Source: Spirosoma rigui
GTDB lineage: Bacteria; Bacteroidota; Bacteroidia; Cytophagales; Spirosomataceae
Direction of reading: 5' to 3'
Assembly: GCF_002067135.1 (NCBI RefSeq)
Contig: NZ_CP020105.1
Location: 372,001 to 436,000 of the forward strand
DNA length: 64,000 nt
Both the position numbers and the translations under genes were made by a program. The notes below the pieces were generated by a model that searched no databases, was not told the DNA's origin, and was given only the letters and a program-made list of their open reading frames with translations. Shown one piece after another: positions 54,129 through 63,627 of the stretch. Within the stretch, counting starts at the first letter, position 1. Every line of letters starts with the position of its first letter.

Positions 54129-55316
54129 TTAGCTACGCACGTCATTTCCTGTAACGGCATAATTGCTGGTTGCTCCTGATGCCAATAATATGTCTACAAT
54201 GGTAGTAGCTGTTTTGCCTTCTCCATAAAAGGGCAAGAAAGAGACGGGAGGGGACTGCTCGAAGTCACTATAAGCATTTACTATCAGCTGTGTATCCGCA
54301 TCACAAAGCCGGGCCGAACCGCTCACTACAATTTCTGTCCATTCGGTCTGTGCCCGTAGGACGATACACGGCTTCCTGAAGAAAAACGCTTCCTTCTGTA
54401 CGCCCCCTGAATCAGTGATAATCAGCTTTGCCTGTTGCTCCAACTGCATCATATCCAGAAACGATACGGGATCAATCAGGCGGATGAACGGGTTTTCCTG
54501 TACAGCTTTGTAGAGATCGGCCGTCAGTAACGCGTCCATTTGTTTAAGAGTGCGTGGATGAAGAGGTAGCACCAGTGGAATGTGATGGTGGCTGGTTAGA
54601 GTCTGAAACGCCTTAAAAATTGCATTGAGCCGGTCAGCTTCATCGGTATTATTATTTCGATGTACAGTGGCCAATATGTAGCAATTCGGCTCCAGATGAA
54701 GCGTTGCGACAATGTTGGATTGAGTAGCTGCTAAAGCCGAATAAAACAGGCAATTGTCATACATGATGTCGCCGGCCAGAAATATCCCTGGGTTATCCTG
54801 GGTGTAGGGAGGGCGGTTGTCGGCCCGAAAACCTTCGTTCAGAAGATTCGTAAGCCCTGTCTGCGTAGGAGGAAATAAATAGGTCGATACATGATCGCTC
54901 AAAATTCGGTTTACTTCTTCCGGCATTCGTTTAGCAAACGAGCGAAGTCCAGCTTCAACATGCACAATTGGAACATTGCTTTTTGAGGCCGCAATAGCCC
55001 CGGCCAGCGTTGAATTGGTATCACCATATATTAGTAAAAAGTGAGGTTTTTCAACCTCAAGTATTTCTTCAATAGCGCTGATCATTCGGGCGGTTTGTTC
55101 ACCATGCTTCCCCGAGCCTACCTGTAAATTGTAGTTCGGCTGCGGAATTTGAAGCTCTTCAAAGAATACAGCCGACATCTGCGGGTCGTAATGCTGGCCG
55201 GTGTGTACTATAACTTCCCTAACCAGAGCGGAATATGCATGTTTAATTACTCGGCTCAATGCTGCCGCCTTAATGATTTGTGGCCGGGCACCGATTACAG
55301 TAAGTAGTTTGAGCAT
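54129..55316 (-). CDS. wecB: UDP-N-acetylglucosamine 2-epimerase (non-hydrolysing), WecB
   Basis: 395 aa cytoplasmic enzyme that interconverts UDP-GlcNAc and UDP-ManNAc for surface polysaccharide. Motifs: VIGARPQIIKAAALSRVIKH at the start, VHTGQHYDPQMS, LIYGDTNSTLAGA, PIVHVEAGLRSFAKRMPEEV, and C-terminal LIITDSGGVQKEAFFFRKPC. Length normal. Last gene of the main operon of the locus, 26 bp after the VanZ gene. Confidence 0.95.
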   Translation of the reverse strand: MLKLLTVIGARPQIIKAAALSRVIKHAYSALVREVIVHTGQHYDPQMSAVFFEELQIPQPNYNLQVGSGKHGEQTARMISAIEEILEVEKPHFLLIYGDTNSTLAGAIAASKSNVPIVHVEAGLRSFAKRMPEEVNRILSDHVSTYLFPPTQTGLTNLLNEGFRADNRPPYTQDNPGIFLAGDIMYDNCLFYSALAATQSNIVATLHLEPNCYILATVHRNNNTDEADRLNAIFKAFQTLTSHHHIPLVLPLHPRTLKQMDALLTADLYKAVQENPFIRLIDPVSFLDMMQLEQQAKLIITDSGGVQKEAFFFRKPCIVLRAQTEWTEIVVSGSARLCDADTQLIVNAYSDFEQSPPVSFLPFYGEGKTATTIVDILLASGATSNYAVTGNDVRS

Positions 55317-55341
55317 TGAGTGAATGAATAACCGGTTCTAG

Positions 55342-55740
55342 CTAGTATCTGCTCCTTGTTAATACCCCCAGCAGCAGGTACCCTAACCCTACACTTAGAC
55401 CATTGGCAAGCAGATCATTGATATTAAATGTGCGATAGGGTAACAGGAGTTGAAGGAATTCGCAACCGCCTGCAAAAATCAGGGCTGCAATGAAGTATAA
55501 TACTAATTGTCTAGAGCCTCTGGTCGAACGCTCCCAGCCAAAATGAAGCGATAGTACCCATGGAATAAATAGCATAGCGTGTGAGATGTAGTCCAGGCGC
55601 ACCTCCAGAATATAATTGTCATTTAAATGACCAAGAATCTGGTCTTCACCATTCAGCGGAAGGGTTACCAGCAGAAGAATTAAACAGGTATAGGCGCACC
55701 ATATTATTCTGACTCTCTCCGTACGGACATGTACATTCAT
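55342..55740 (-). CDS. VanZ family protein
   Basis: 132 aa, four hydrophobic helices. The family pattern is visible: LDYISHAMLFIPWVLSLHFG, then CEFLQLLLPYRTFNINDLLA and N-G-x-x-x-G-Y near the end. VanZ proteins are small membrane proteins found beside polysaccharide genes; biochemical role is not established. It lies between the deacetylase and wecB. Confidence 0.85.
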   Translation of the reverse strand: MNVHVRTERVRIIWCAYTCLILLLVTLPLNGEDQILGHLNDNYILEVRLDYISHAMLFIPWVLSLHFGWERSTRGSRQLVLYFIAALIFAGGCEFLQLLLPYRTFNINDLLANGLSVGLGYLLLGVLTRSRY

Positions 55741-55789
55741 CTGTAATTGAAAATAACCCTAAAGCACATTAACAGCACACACACGTTCG

Positions 55790-56596
55790 CTATCTCGACA
55801 CGAAAAAGTAGCGCTTAATTATATTTTTGACGTTCTGACTCACCAATTCCTCCATCCAAACATATGGATTGTTATTCCATCGTTGCGGATGAAACGTACA
55901 CATGATTTGATTGGGAAGAGATCCTCGGTCGGCCGCTGCAATGAGTTGATCTGTTGAAGAAGCATAGGTTTGTGCCTGATGGCTAACCACTTTATCGCGT
56001 ACACTGACTTTAGTACCATCCCAACGACGTCCCGTATCGGTCAGATACGCTACCTGATTGAAATCGATATCAAAGTAAGGTTCACCCTGTATACCGTAAT
56101 CGTGATACGAATGCGTGCGCCAAAGATCTTTGGAATCGTATTTAGACAGAGGGCTTCCATGCATGCAAATGGTTGAAACGGGAGCAAGTTGTCGAAGAGC
56201 CGTCAAATTCCGCTCAAAATCACGGATAGCCCGTTCTACATCCCCCCCACAGGTGGTTAGGCTTTCATAGTGATAGCCAATACGATGGCCTAAGTCAGCA
56301 ATCTCCAGAATAACGCGCTCATCCCAGCTCTGTGGTACAGCCCGGAAGTAGTAGCTCCCTGTCATTCCCCGTTCAGCCTGTATTCTGGCAAAAGTCAGCG
56401 CATTCTGCGGACGCAAATCAACATCGTGACGCAGGATAATAACCCTTTCCCCAGGAGTTTGTAAAAAAGCTTCGAACGACTGGAACGAGTAACCGGCTCC
56501 TTCCAGGCTTGCTAGCAGGGCGGCATACTTTTTTACTGTAAAATCGAGGGAAGAGCTAATGGGAGAATGAAGTGTAGGGGTCGGGTAAGGCATCAC
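55790..56596 (-). CDS. Polysaccharide deacetylase-like protein
   Basis: 268 aa. NodB-homology pattern: VIILRHDVDLRPQNALTFAR (metal and catalytic Asp-Val-Asp), GHRIGYHYESLTTCGGDVER (the second metal site has Y-H-Y-E), and TICMHGSPLSKYD, with TFHPQRW near the C-terminus. It could remove an acetyl group from sugar residues of the surface polymer, or have lost activity. It overlaps the DUF354 gene by 41 bp, so it may begin slightly later; the product of the operon is not defined. Confidence 0.82.
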   Translation of the reverse strand: MMPYPTPTLHSPISSSLDFTVKKYAALLASLEGAGYSFQSFEAFLQTPGERVIILRHDVDLRPQNALTFARIQAERGMTGSYYFRAVPQSWDERVILEIADLGHRIGYHYESLTTCGGDVERAIRDFERNLTALRQLAPVSTICMHGSPLSKYDSKDLWRTHSYHDYGIQGEPYFDIDFNQVAYLTDTGRRWDGTKVSVRDKVVSHQAQTYASSTDQLIAAADRGSLPNQIMCTFHPQRWNNNPYVWMEELVSQNVKNIIKRYFFVSR

Positions 56597-57686
56597 TCAT
56601 CGTTGAGAAAGATGTATTCATCTTCATCTGGCTGACACTCTCGGGGTAATTGGCAACGAACCAGATCAAAAATGACGTCAAATCTATTTTATCAGCAAGC
56701 ATCTTCTCTTTTCTTCGGCTCCACTCCGCTTTCACGTCAGGCTGTCTCAGTAGTTGGTCAATTTGCTCAAGCATTTGCTCAAACGAGGTCGGATGAAAAG
56801 AGTAGCACAACTGATACGTATTCTCCAGTTCGTTGGGTATGGATAGTCGACCGGCAAATGTATTCATCTTCACCGCAGGCGTACCCAGCAGGGCTGCCTC
56901 AGAAATCATGGTTTGACTATCGCCGATAAACATCATTGCGTAGTACATGAACGAGTGAATTTTATCGGGCGATACCGGAAGTTGATATTGTTTCAGGGCC
57001 GGTTCGGGTTCGCGTTCCGTTGTGATAAATACCCTGCCATACGGTCGAAGTAAATCAATGAGTACCAACTTCTGCTCCAGTGATATGCCCATAGCTTCCC
57101 CATCATGATGGGCTTTAAAAGCATTAAACCGAAGGATAAAGAATGGCTCTCCAGGTACCAGACCCGCTTCCTTAACCACCGCTGGATCGGGAGTAAACTG
57201 GCTTGGATGCAGATAAGCCAATTCATGAAAGCTGTTATGACAAATCCGGTTCGGTCCCCGATCTTCGTATGCTAACGGGCTGGGGTTTAAAATGACGTCG
57301 GCGAAGGAAACAAATTTTCCAAACAAGGGGGTAACCGTCAAATCATCATCATCCAGCGCAATGGATTTCATCCGGGTCAATTTAGACACCAGCGGCAACA
57401 CCATCGATACGCCAATACCATAATCGACCTGCTTCGTTTGCACAATGTACCACACCTTGACAAGGTGAAACAGTTCATATAGATACTTCAGTATCATACT
57501 GTCTTTTTTCTGACCAACTGTTATGAACGATATCTGCTCTTTTTGAAGTAACTCCTTGATAGAGGCACTATCCTTGGCCGTAACCAGAACCTCGTAGCCC
57601 AAGGCTTTCATGCCGGCAATGAACCCTTTAAACAAGTGAACATGCGCCGGATGATTGATATCGACTAGTATTTTTTTATCTCTCAT
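56556..57686 (-). CDS. DUF354 domain protein (GT-B-like), copy 1
   Basis: 376 aa. Begins KKILVDINHPAHVHLFKGFI and has the DUF354 pattern (GIGVSMVLPLVSKL, a central FILRFNAFKAHHDGE and MFIGDSQTMISEAALLGTPA). Proteins of this family are found in archaeal and bacterial surface-glycan loci and have a GT-B-like fold; activity unproven. It is a paralogue of the product of 59909-61027 in the same locus: both share the HPAHVHLF/HPAQYLFL start and the GDSQT.ISEA/SDSQSMSVEA motif. Confidence 0.85.
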   Translation of the reverse strand: MRDKKILVDINHPAHVHLFKGFIAGMKALGYEVLVTAKDSASIKELLQKEQISFITVGQKKDSMILKYLYELFHLVKVWYIVQTKQVDYGIGVSMVLPLVSKLTRMKSIALDDDDLTVTPLFGKFVSFADVILNPSPLAYEDRGPNRICHNSFHELAYLHPSQFTPDPAVVKEAGLVPGEPFFILRFNAFKAHHDGEAMGISLEQKLVLIDLLRPYGRVFITTEREPEPALKQYQLPVSPDKIHSFMYYAMMFIGDSQTMISEAALLGTPAVKMNTFAGRLSIPNELENTYQLCYSFHPTSFEQMLEQIDQLLRQPDVKAEWSRRKEKMLADKIDLTSFLIWFVANYPESVSQMKMNTSFSTMSDALPDPYTSFSH

Positions 57687-57692
57687 GGTAGG

Positions 57693-58862
57693 TCAACAAA
57701 TCACGGGTGGGGCAACCAAGGCGAAGTCGCGCAAAACCAAGTTGATTTTCTCCAGGTCCTGGTCAGTTAATCCAGTATGGCACGGAATAGTGATGAGTTT
57801 ATCTTGAAGGTATTCAAACGAAGGACAATCGCCGTGGCTATACCCAAATGTAGTAGCCCATGACAGTGCGTGCTGAAAATGCTTGCCAGCGCCAATGCCT
57901 CGTTCAATCAGAAAGTCATACAACGCATCCCTGTGTCTGGTTATAAGAACGACCGAAAAAATGCATCCATCATCACTACGGGGATAAATAAAATCGAACG
58001 AATGTCGGTTTCGGTTGATGAGCTGAAACGCGTTTCGTCGCTGCTGCGAAGCCAACGCAGGCAACGCAGGACGGACTGCGTCAAACAAGTGATGAACAAC
58101 GGCATAGGGCAATCGATCTTTAGCGGGATACCGGCTGACCTGCAGCCCCTTATCTGACCATTTTTTTTTGAGCAGGCTATAGAGCAAGCTGTATCCAAAT
58201 CGTGAGTAAAGGACCGAATACACGGATTTCTTAGCGAGAAACCACGTTTGCTTCAGCGCATTTGGTGATGGCAAATTACTCAGAGCGCGGCTTAGAAACG
58301 GACTATACGTAGTAGTATTGACAACCAGTACTCCACCATCGCCCAAAGCCGGAAACTTGCCGTGTCCAAACGAAAAGACAGCTATGTCAAAAAAGGTCCC
58401 CAACGGTTGGCTATCGTACGAAGTGAGGAACGCGTGCGCACAATCTTCTATGATCGGTAAGCGGCCAACCAGCTTTCTGAGTTGTCTGACATCCGCTGGG
58501 TTACTAAACATATGGGTTACCAGCAAAGCGTCCAGGGAATCTACTTTGCGAACAAGATCAGCACAGTCGATAGTTAACGAACGATCAATATCAATAAAAA
58601 CCGGCGTATACCCCAGCGAAGCAATGGCCGCCAGCACCGACGAACAGGTAAAAGGCTGCACACCGATTCGGGCATGGTCGTTTAATTGAAAGGCCTGTAG
58701 GGCATACTTTATGCCGACCCGGGCGCTACTTATCTCAAAAACATCAGCCTGCGGAAACAGGGTAGTAAAATAAGGCTTATCAAAGCGTCCCCGCGACTGG
58801 ATTCGCTTTAGCAATTGCCAGACGGCACCAGCCGAAAAAGAGTAATCAAATCGGGGTATCAT
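57693..58862 (-). CDS. DegT/DnrJ/EryC1 family PLP-dependent aminotransferase-like protein
   Basis: 389 aa. Sugar-aminotransferase pattern: VGIKYALQAFQLNDHARIGV, FIDIDRSLTIDCADL, PIIEDCAHAFLTSYDSQPLG, and PLP Lys region FSFGHGKFPALGDGGVLVVN. It would make an amino-sugar for the surface polymer. It overlaps the FemAB-like gene by 4 bp, so translation is coupled. Confidence 0.87.
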   Translation of the reverse strand: MIPRFDYSFSAGAVWQLLKRIQSRGRFDKPYFTTLFPQADVFEISSARVGIKYALQAFQLNDHARIGVQPFTCSSVLAAIASLGYTPVFIDIDRSLTIDCADLVRKVDSLDALLVTHMFSNPADVRQLRKLVGRLPIIEDCAHAFLTSYDSQPLGTFFDIAVFSFGHGKFPALGDGGVLVVNTTTYSPFLSRALSNLPSPNALKQTWFLAKKSVYSVLYSRFGYSLLYSLLKKKWSDKGLQVSRYPAKDRLPYAVVHHLFDAVRPALPALASQQRRNAFQLINRNRHSFDFIYPRSDDGCIFSVVLITRHRDALYDFLIERGIGAGKHFQHALSWATTFGYSHGDCPSFEYLQDKLITIPCHTGLTDQDLEKINLVLRDFALVAPPVIC

Positions 58863-59905
58863 CGGGAATACTGTTGCCAGAATTCAAACATTTTTTTGAA
58901 AAGCCGGAATAGATAGGGAAAATGAGGTTTCTCGTACCGGCCATGACTGACCAGTGTGCCGCCAAACTGCTTTTTGTAATCACGTACGCCGTAGGGTACC
59001 CCCGGTTTACCAGCTCCGCCAAAATCAAATAGAGAAAAGTTATGTTTCCTGGCCCACATGAATACCTCCCAGGGTAAAAGATCATTCGGGTATTTTTTAT
59101 AATGAGCGCTATACGCACCGGCGTAGTAGTCGAAAAGTTGATCACCATAGGCCAGGCAGAGCATACAGCCAATAATTTGATCCTGCCAGGTCACGGTAAA
59201 TACGCGTAGTCCCGACCGGTCGTCGGCAAAACGGAGTAGCGCTTCAAAATGACTGAGAGCCGGCAAAGGCAGTTTAGCCCGGCTATACACTTCTTCTAAA
59301 ATCGAATAACAAGCCCTTAAGGCTGCTACGGTAGTCTGCCGGCCAACAGTGCATCCCTCCTTTCGGGCCCGTCTGATCTGATTTCGCCGTTTGGGATAAA
59401 CACCTTTCCAAAGTTCATCTTCCGAGCGGGTAAGATCAACGAGAATTGTCAGATGCTCTTCATAGGTATAGTCAAATTTCCTAAAGACGTCTCTGTAGCT
59501 ACTGGTGTCGACCAGATTCCTGACCTGGGTGTAAATGGTCGACGGTTTACTCGATTTATAGTAGTGTAAAAGGCCTTCTACTATGTCGCAGTCAGGCACC
59601 TTCGTTACCGGTCCACCCCATATTATACTTCGGCTCGACAAAAACGAGAGCAGTGGCCTGGCGGACTGAACCTGAATGAAGTACAACAGAACACCTACCA
59701 GTTCATCGCCGACCCTGGCCAGACTGTAATAAGGAGTCAACTGATCTGATAGAAGGCATGCCCTGAAAAACGAGGGTGACTGGAAATAATGAAACCCTTT
59801 TGTTTCACTCAGGAAAAGGACGAGTTCTGCTTCCAGCTCATCCCCAACCGTACATCCGGATACACACTGATATCGAACTGGTTTACTCATGTTCGGGTAA
59901 GTCAA
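58859..59905 (-). CDS. FemAB/GNAT-like acyltransferase
   Basis: 348 aa. Double-GNAT FemAB pattern: VDLTRSEDELWKGVYPKRRN followed by QIRRARKEGCTVGR (the conserved basic loop), then FTVTWQDQIIGCMLCLAYGD, and C-terminal FDFGGAGKPGVPYGVRDYKK. Such enzymes transfer amino acids from tRNA or acyl groups; in glycan loci they decorate sugars. Substrate unknown. Confidence 0.85.
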   Translation of the reverse strand: MTYPNMSKPVRYQCVSGCTVGDELEAELVLFLSETKGFHYFQSPSFFRACLLSDQLTPYYSLARVGDELVGVLLYFIQVQSARPLLSFLSSRSIIWGGPVTKVPDCDIVEGLLHYYKSSKPSTIYTQVRNLVDTSSYRDVFRKFDYTYEEHLTILVDLTRSEDELWKGVYPKRRNQIRRARKEGCTVGRQTTVAALRACYSILEEVYSRAKLPLPALSHFEALLRFADDRSGLRVFTVTWQDQIIGCMLCLAYGDQLFDYYAGAYSAHYKKYPNDLLPWEVFMWARKHNFSLFDFGGAGKPGVPYGVRDYKKQFGGTLVSHGRYEKPHFPYLFRLFKKMFEFWQQYSR

Positions 59906-59908
59906 GCG

Positions 59909-61027
59909 TTAGCTGTTGAGAGCCCCGAGTAGCTTAAATCTATTTTGATAATTCGGGTTGGCTTTCATAGCAATTCGGCTCGCCGGATACTCGTCAAGGA
60001 ACCACACTAAAAAGGCGGTTACATCAATCTTATCATTGAGCATCGTTTGCCTTCTGGCCAAGAACACGCTATTGACATCCGGCTGTTCTAGCCACTCGAC
60101 TATCTTGTCCAGCACCAAGGTTTCATGGCCCGGTCGTATGCCAACGGTTAAGTGGTAGGTATGTTCTAATTCTTCTAGAACTGAAATTTTACCGACAAAA
60201 TCACTGTATCGGATGGAAGGAATGCCCAGCATAGCGGCCTCCACACTCATACTTTGACTGTCAGAGACCAGCAACGTAGCTTGTGCCAGAATGTGATGAA
60301 TATGACTTGGATCAATGGTCAGCGCATACGGTAAGAAGCGGTTATCCAGTTCACCTTCCGACGAAATACGGATATCAATATCTTTCGACTCAAGCAGGTC
60401 GATCATTTTCATGACCAGTTCAGCAGGTATACCCCGGATTCCGGTGTCATGGTGTGCCTTTAATTGTGACAGACGTATTAATACAAACCGGTTGCCCAAT
60501 GGGTGAGTTGCCCGAATCTGCTGATTGGGCACAAAAATAGAAGGAGACAAATAGGCTAACTTCATATATCCCTGATAGCCGATTTTCTTATCTACCCAAG
60601 GTCCAACCCGGCAAACCTCGGGACACAGGATCGTTTCGGTAAATGGATACGTTAACGTTGCCAGTTTTCGAATCACCTCATAGTCATCCTCAACAATCGT
60701 GATGCGATGGATGCCGAATACCTTCCCGACCAGTGCGATTGTTGCATCAGTTCCGATTAGCAGATCGGGTTTATGCCGCAGAACGACGGGAATAATTGTA
60801 ACCAGTCGTTTGAATAAACTCGACAGGACGGCAAAAGTGGAGTTGCCTCGGTACCTGGGTAAAATATTAACATAGTCCAGCCCATCATGGCGTATTAGCG
60901 TTTCCAACACATCCTTTGTTTTGATCAAAATGACGAGTTGGTGCCGGTCAGCCTCGGCTAGCCGTCGAATTGTTTCCCGTAGGAAGAGATACTGGGCCGG
61001 ATGACTAAAGAAAAACAGAATTTTCAC
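59909..61027 (-). CDS. DUF354 domain protein (GT-B-like), copy 2
   Basis: 372 aa. MKILFFFSHPAQYLFLRETI start, central FVLIRLSQLKAHHDTG and SHIHHILAQATLLVSDSQSM, end with KIDVTAFLVWFLDEYPASRI. Similar to the product of 56556-57686 along its whole length, including the common FLVWF motif at the C-terminus. The two copies suggest two consecutive transfer steps (inference). It is followed after 3 bp by the FemAB-like gene. Confidence 0.85.
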   Translation of the reverse strand: MKILFFFSHPAQYLFLRETIRRLAEADRHQLVILIKTKDVLETLIRHDGLDYVNILPRYRGNSTFAVLSSLFKRLVTIIPVVLRHKPDLLIGTDATIALVGKVFGIHRITIVEDDYEVIRKLATLTYPFTETILCPEVCRVGPWVDKKIGYQGYMKLAYLSPSIFVPNQQIRATHPLGNRFVLIRLSQLKAHHDTGIRGIPAELVMKMIDLLESKDIDIRISSEGELDNRFLPYALTIDPSHIHHILAQATLLVSDSQSMSVEAAMLGIPSIRYSDFVGKISVLEELEHTYHLTVGIRPGHETLVLDKIVEWLEQPDVNSVFLARRQTMLNDKIDVTAFLVWFLDEYPASRIAMKANPNYQNRFKLLGALNS

Positions 61028-61031
61028 CAGT

Positions 61032-62186
61032 TTATACCCGTTTGGTATCGACTATGTCAGTAGCCGACACCGACATTGGTGTGTAGCTATATAACCTTTT
61101 CAGTAGAGGACGAAATCGTTTTACTAACCCAAATATCAGCGCGTAGTTCGAAGGATAGTCAAACGTGTTTTTGGGTTGTGATGACCAAATTCGTTCGAAG
61201 TCAACATCCGACAAGGACAGTTTTTTCTGCACATACGCCCGGGTTTGCTCTAATTCAGCTGGGCTGGCGAACGGCTGGCTGAGTAGTACCAGTGCCTCCT
61301 GCCTGGTTAGGGCATTGCTCAACACCTGGGCCGACAGGTTTATTTTTCGCTTGTCAATACCAAATTTTTGGGGGAGCCAGTAAGCCATGGCAAATTTGGT
61401 GAATAGATTTTCGTGATGATGGCCTCCGTAGTCTTTCCAGTCATAGGTCTCCATCAACAGGCGTTTGGCATCCTGCTTGTTGTAGTCCAAGTAATAAAAT
61501 GGGCGTATGTCTTTGATGCCAATAACCAGGCCAGCGTACAGCTGCCTGAACAGGGTTAACATTGGGTACGTTCGAAGGGAAACGCCCTTGCCAAACTGTT
61601 TATGAATATACAGTAACTGGCGGGCATCGGAGTACGTCCACTCCTTCGGTTGTTTACCCTCCGATCGAAAATCGTTTCCTCTAAGAATGAACCGTATGCC
61701 CTCTGCCCGGGCTACCTTATACATGGTTGCTTTAATGGCCAGATCGGTAGGTGTGTCGATCCAGGGCATTCCCGCCTTCATATAGGCACTGAGCAGATCC
61801 TTGATCTCCTCGTAATCAACTACGTAGGTTTCCAGATCGACCGATAGGCTGGTCGTTATTTTATAGATATTCTGTACCGCAATTTCACTATTAAACCCAT
61901 TATCCAAGTTAACAGCCAGCGGACGCAACCCATATTGCCGGGCTATATGAAGCAGGTAAGAGCTATCGACACCACCACTCACCCCAATCACACAATCGTA
62001 GCGTTTCTTTCGGCCGGCCGTTTTCATGGCTGTCACAAGCGCATCCCAATCGCTTTGTCCAATAGCCCCTCTTGGATGATCAGCCATCAGTTTTTCCTGC
62101 AGGTTACAGAAATTTGACACCCCATCCTCATCAAAGGAAATACCGGGAATAGTCTCATCCCAAACCCCTTTTGTACATACTTTCAT
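61032..62186 (-). CDS. wbpG: N-acetyl sugar amidotransferase (WbpG-like)
   Basis: 384 aa. PP-loop ATPase motif CVIGVSGGVDSSYLLHIARQ (about residues 61-80) and Cys-containing N-terminus (CTKGVWDETIPGISFDEDG). WbpG acts with HisH2 and HisF2, encoded immediately upstream, to convert an acetamido sugar into an acetamidino sugar, the glutaminase supplying ammonia. It overlaps the hisF gene by 4 bp. Typically found in O-antigen loci such as that of Pseudomonas. Confidence 0.9.
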   Translation of the reverse strand: MKVCTKGVWDETIPGISFDEDGVSNFCNLQEKLMADHPRGAIGQSDWDALVTAMKTAGRKKRYDCVIGVSGGVDSSYLLHIARQYGLRPLAVNLDNGFNSEIAVQNIYKITTSLSVDLETYVVDYEEIKDLLSAYMKAGMPWIDTPTDLAIKATMYKVARAEGIRFILRGNDFRSEGKQPKEWTYSDARQLLYIHKQFGKGVSLRTYPMLTLFRQLYAGLVIGIKDIRPFYYLDYNKQDAKRLLMETYDWKDYGGHHHENLFTKFAMAYWLPQKFGIDKRKINLSAQVLSNALTRQEALVLLSQPFASPAELEQTRAYVQKKLSLSDVDFERIWSSQPKNTFDYPSNYALIFGLVKRFRPLLKRLYSYTPMSVSATDIVDTKRV

Positions 62187-62947
62187 GATGGACTAAACAG
62201 CTTTAGTAATTCGTCACTAGTTGGATAATTCACCAGTACGGCCTTACGGGGTCCATGGTAAACAAATAAAGAGCCAGCTGCCATGGCAGACGCGTAAGCC
62301 CGTCGAGCTGACGCAAAATCGGTCAGTTTCCCGGCACCACCAGCCGCGATAACAGGAATCTGCACCGCCATTGATATAGCCCGAATCAGCGGCAGATCAT
62401 AGCCCTGCATCATACCATCCTGTTCGATCGACGTAACCATTAACTCACCCGCTCCGTTGGCTTCCATCTGCTGCGCCCAGCGGATCGGGTCAAGCCCGGA
62501 TGCTTTTGTGCCCGCTACCGAGTAGACCTGTTGTTTACCCAGGAATTTCTTTTTTACATCAATCGCCACCACAACGGTCGAACTGCCAAACTCATCGGCA
62601 GCTTTTTGGATAAAAGCGGGCTCCCGAACGGCGAACGAGTTAATAATTACTTTCTCGGCACCGGCATTGATAATGGCTTTAATTTGAGGAATGGTCTGAA
62701 TGCCTCCCCCCACCGCAAAGGGCATGTTGGCCTCGTCACCCACTTGACGCACGAAATCGAGATCGATACAACGTCCTTCTTTTGTGGCTAAAATGTCCAT
62801 CACAATCAATTCATCGGCTTTCAGGTCATTGAAGATCTTGACAGCATTGATCGGATCACCAATGTATGTGTAGTCACTAAACCGTTTGGACTTAACCAGC
62901 CCTTTGTTTTTCAGAAGAAGAACGGGAATAACGCGGGGTCTAAACAT
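62183..62947 (-). CDS. hisF2: HisF-like acetamidino-modification protein (HisF2/AglZ-type)
   Basis: 254 aa TIM barrel. Start RPRVIPVLLLKNKGLVKSKR: in true HisF the corresponding region is CLDVKDG with catalytic Asp; here the Asp is replaced by Leu, which marks the polysaccharide-modification group and argues against histidine synthesis. The rest is normal: VVVAIDVKKKFLGKQQVYSV, PVIAAGGAGKLTDF. It forms a complex with the HisH protein encoded upstream (53-bp gap). Confidence 0.88.
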   Translation of the reverse strand: MFRPRVIPVLLLKNKGLVKSKRFSDYTYIGDPINAVKIFNDLKADELIVMDILATKEGRCIDLDFVRQVGDEANMPFAVGGGIQTIPQIKAIINAGAEKVIINSFAVREPAFIQKAADEFGSSTVVVAIDVKKKFLGKQQVYSVAGTKASGLDPIRWAQQMEANGAGELMVTSIEQDGMMQGYDLPLIRAISMAVQIPVIAAGGAGKLTDFASARRAYASAMAAGSLFVYHGPRKAVLVNYPTSDELLKLFSPS

Positions 62948-63000
62948 AAAGGGAGCGCAGCAGATAACGGGGGTGGTCGTCGTGTCCCCGAAGCAGGCCT

Positions 63001-63627
63001 CTACAAGGCAATGAAATTAGCCATCAACTGTTCCCCCCATTCGTGGCTTTTTTCCGGGTGAAACTGGGTACCAAATATGTTTTTTTTCTCAATCGCTGAG
63101 GTAAACGCATACTCATACGTGGTGCTGGTCAGTATATCCTGGGGCTGCTGGCAAGTAATATGGTACGAATGAACGAAGTAAAACAGAGCCTGCTCCGGCA
63201 CAGCCGTAAATAAGCGGGATGGCCGGGTACGTTCTCCCGTATTCCATCCTATATGAGGCACCTTATAGATTCGTTTATCATTCATCCGGAATCGTACGAC
63301 TTCAGCGTCAAACCAGCCAAGGCCGGTTACATTCCCTTCTTCACTTCGAAGGGCCATTAACTGCATACCCAGACATATACCAAGGATGGGTGTCTTTTCG
63401 ACCATCACTTTGTGCTGTAATACATCCCAAATACCTGACTCCTTCAGATTTCTAATACCCTGGGCAAAATGCCCGACTCCGGGCAAAATCAGCTTCTCTG
63501 CCTGAGCAATCTCCTGACAATCCGAAGAAATACGGACATCGGTATTCAATCGCTCAAATTTCTTTTCGACAGAACGAAGGTTGCCCATGCCATAATCAAT
63601 GATAATAATTCCGGCTTGTGAGCTCAT
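63001..63627 (-). CDS. hisH2: HisH-like glutamine amidotransferase (HisH2)
   Basis: 208 aa class I glutaminase. Triad visible: Cys in ILGICLGMQLMALRSEEG (oxyanion region), His and Glu in GTQFHPEKSHEWG. It supplies ammonia to WbpG via HisF2. No other histidine gene is in the window, and the WbpG neighbour places it in the acetamidino module. Confidence 0.9.
   Translation of the reverse strand: MSSQAGIIIIDYGMGNLRSVEKKFERLNTDVRISSDCQEIAQAEKLILPGVGHFAQGIRNLKESGIWDVLQHKVMVEKTPILGICLGMQLMALRSEEGNVTGLGWFDAEVVRFRMNDKRIYKVPHIGWNTGERTRPSRLFTAVPEQALFYFVHSYHITCQQPQDILTSTTYEYAFTSAIEKKNIFGTQFHPEKSHEWGEQLMANFIAL

Noticed and set aside
62183..63627. Part of a histidine biosynthesis operon
   Set aside because: WbpG-type gene overlaps hisF2, the HisF catalytic Asp is missing, and no other his gene is near.
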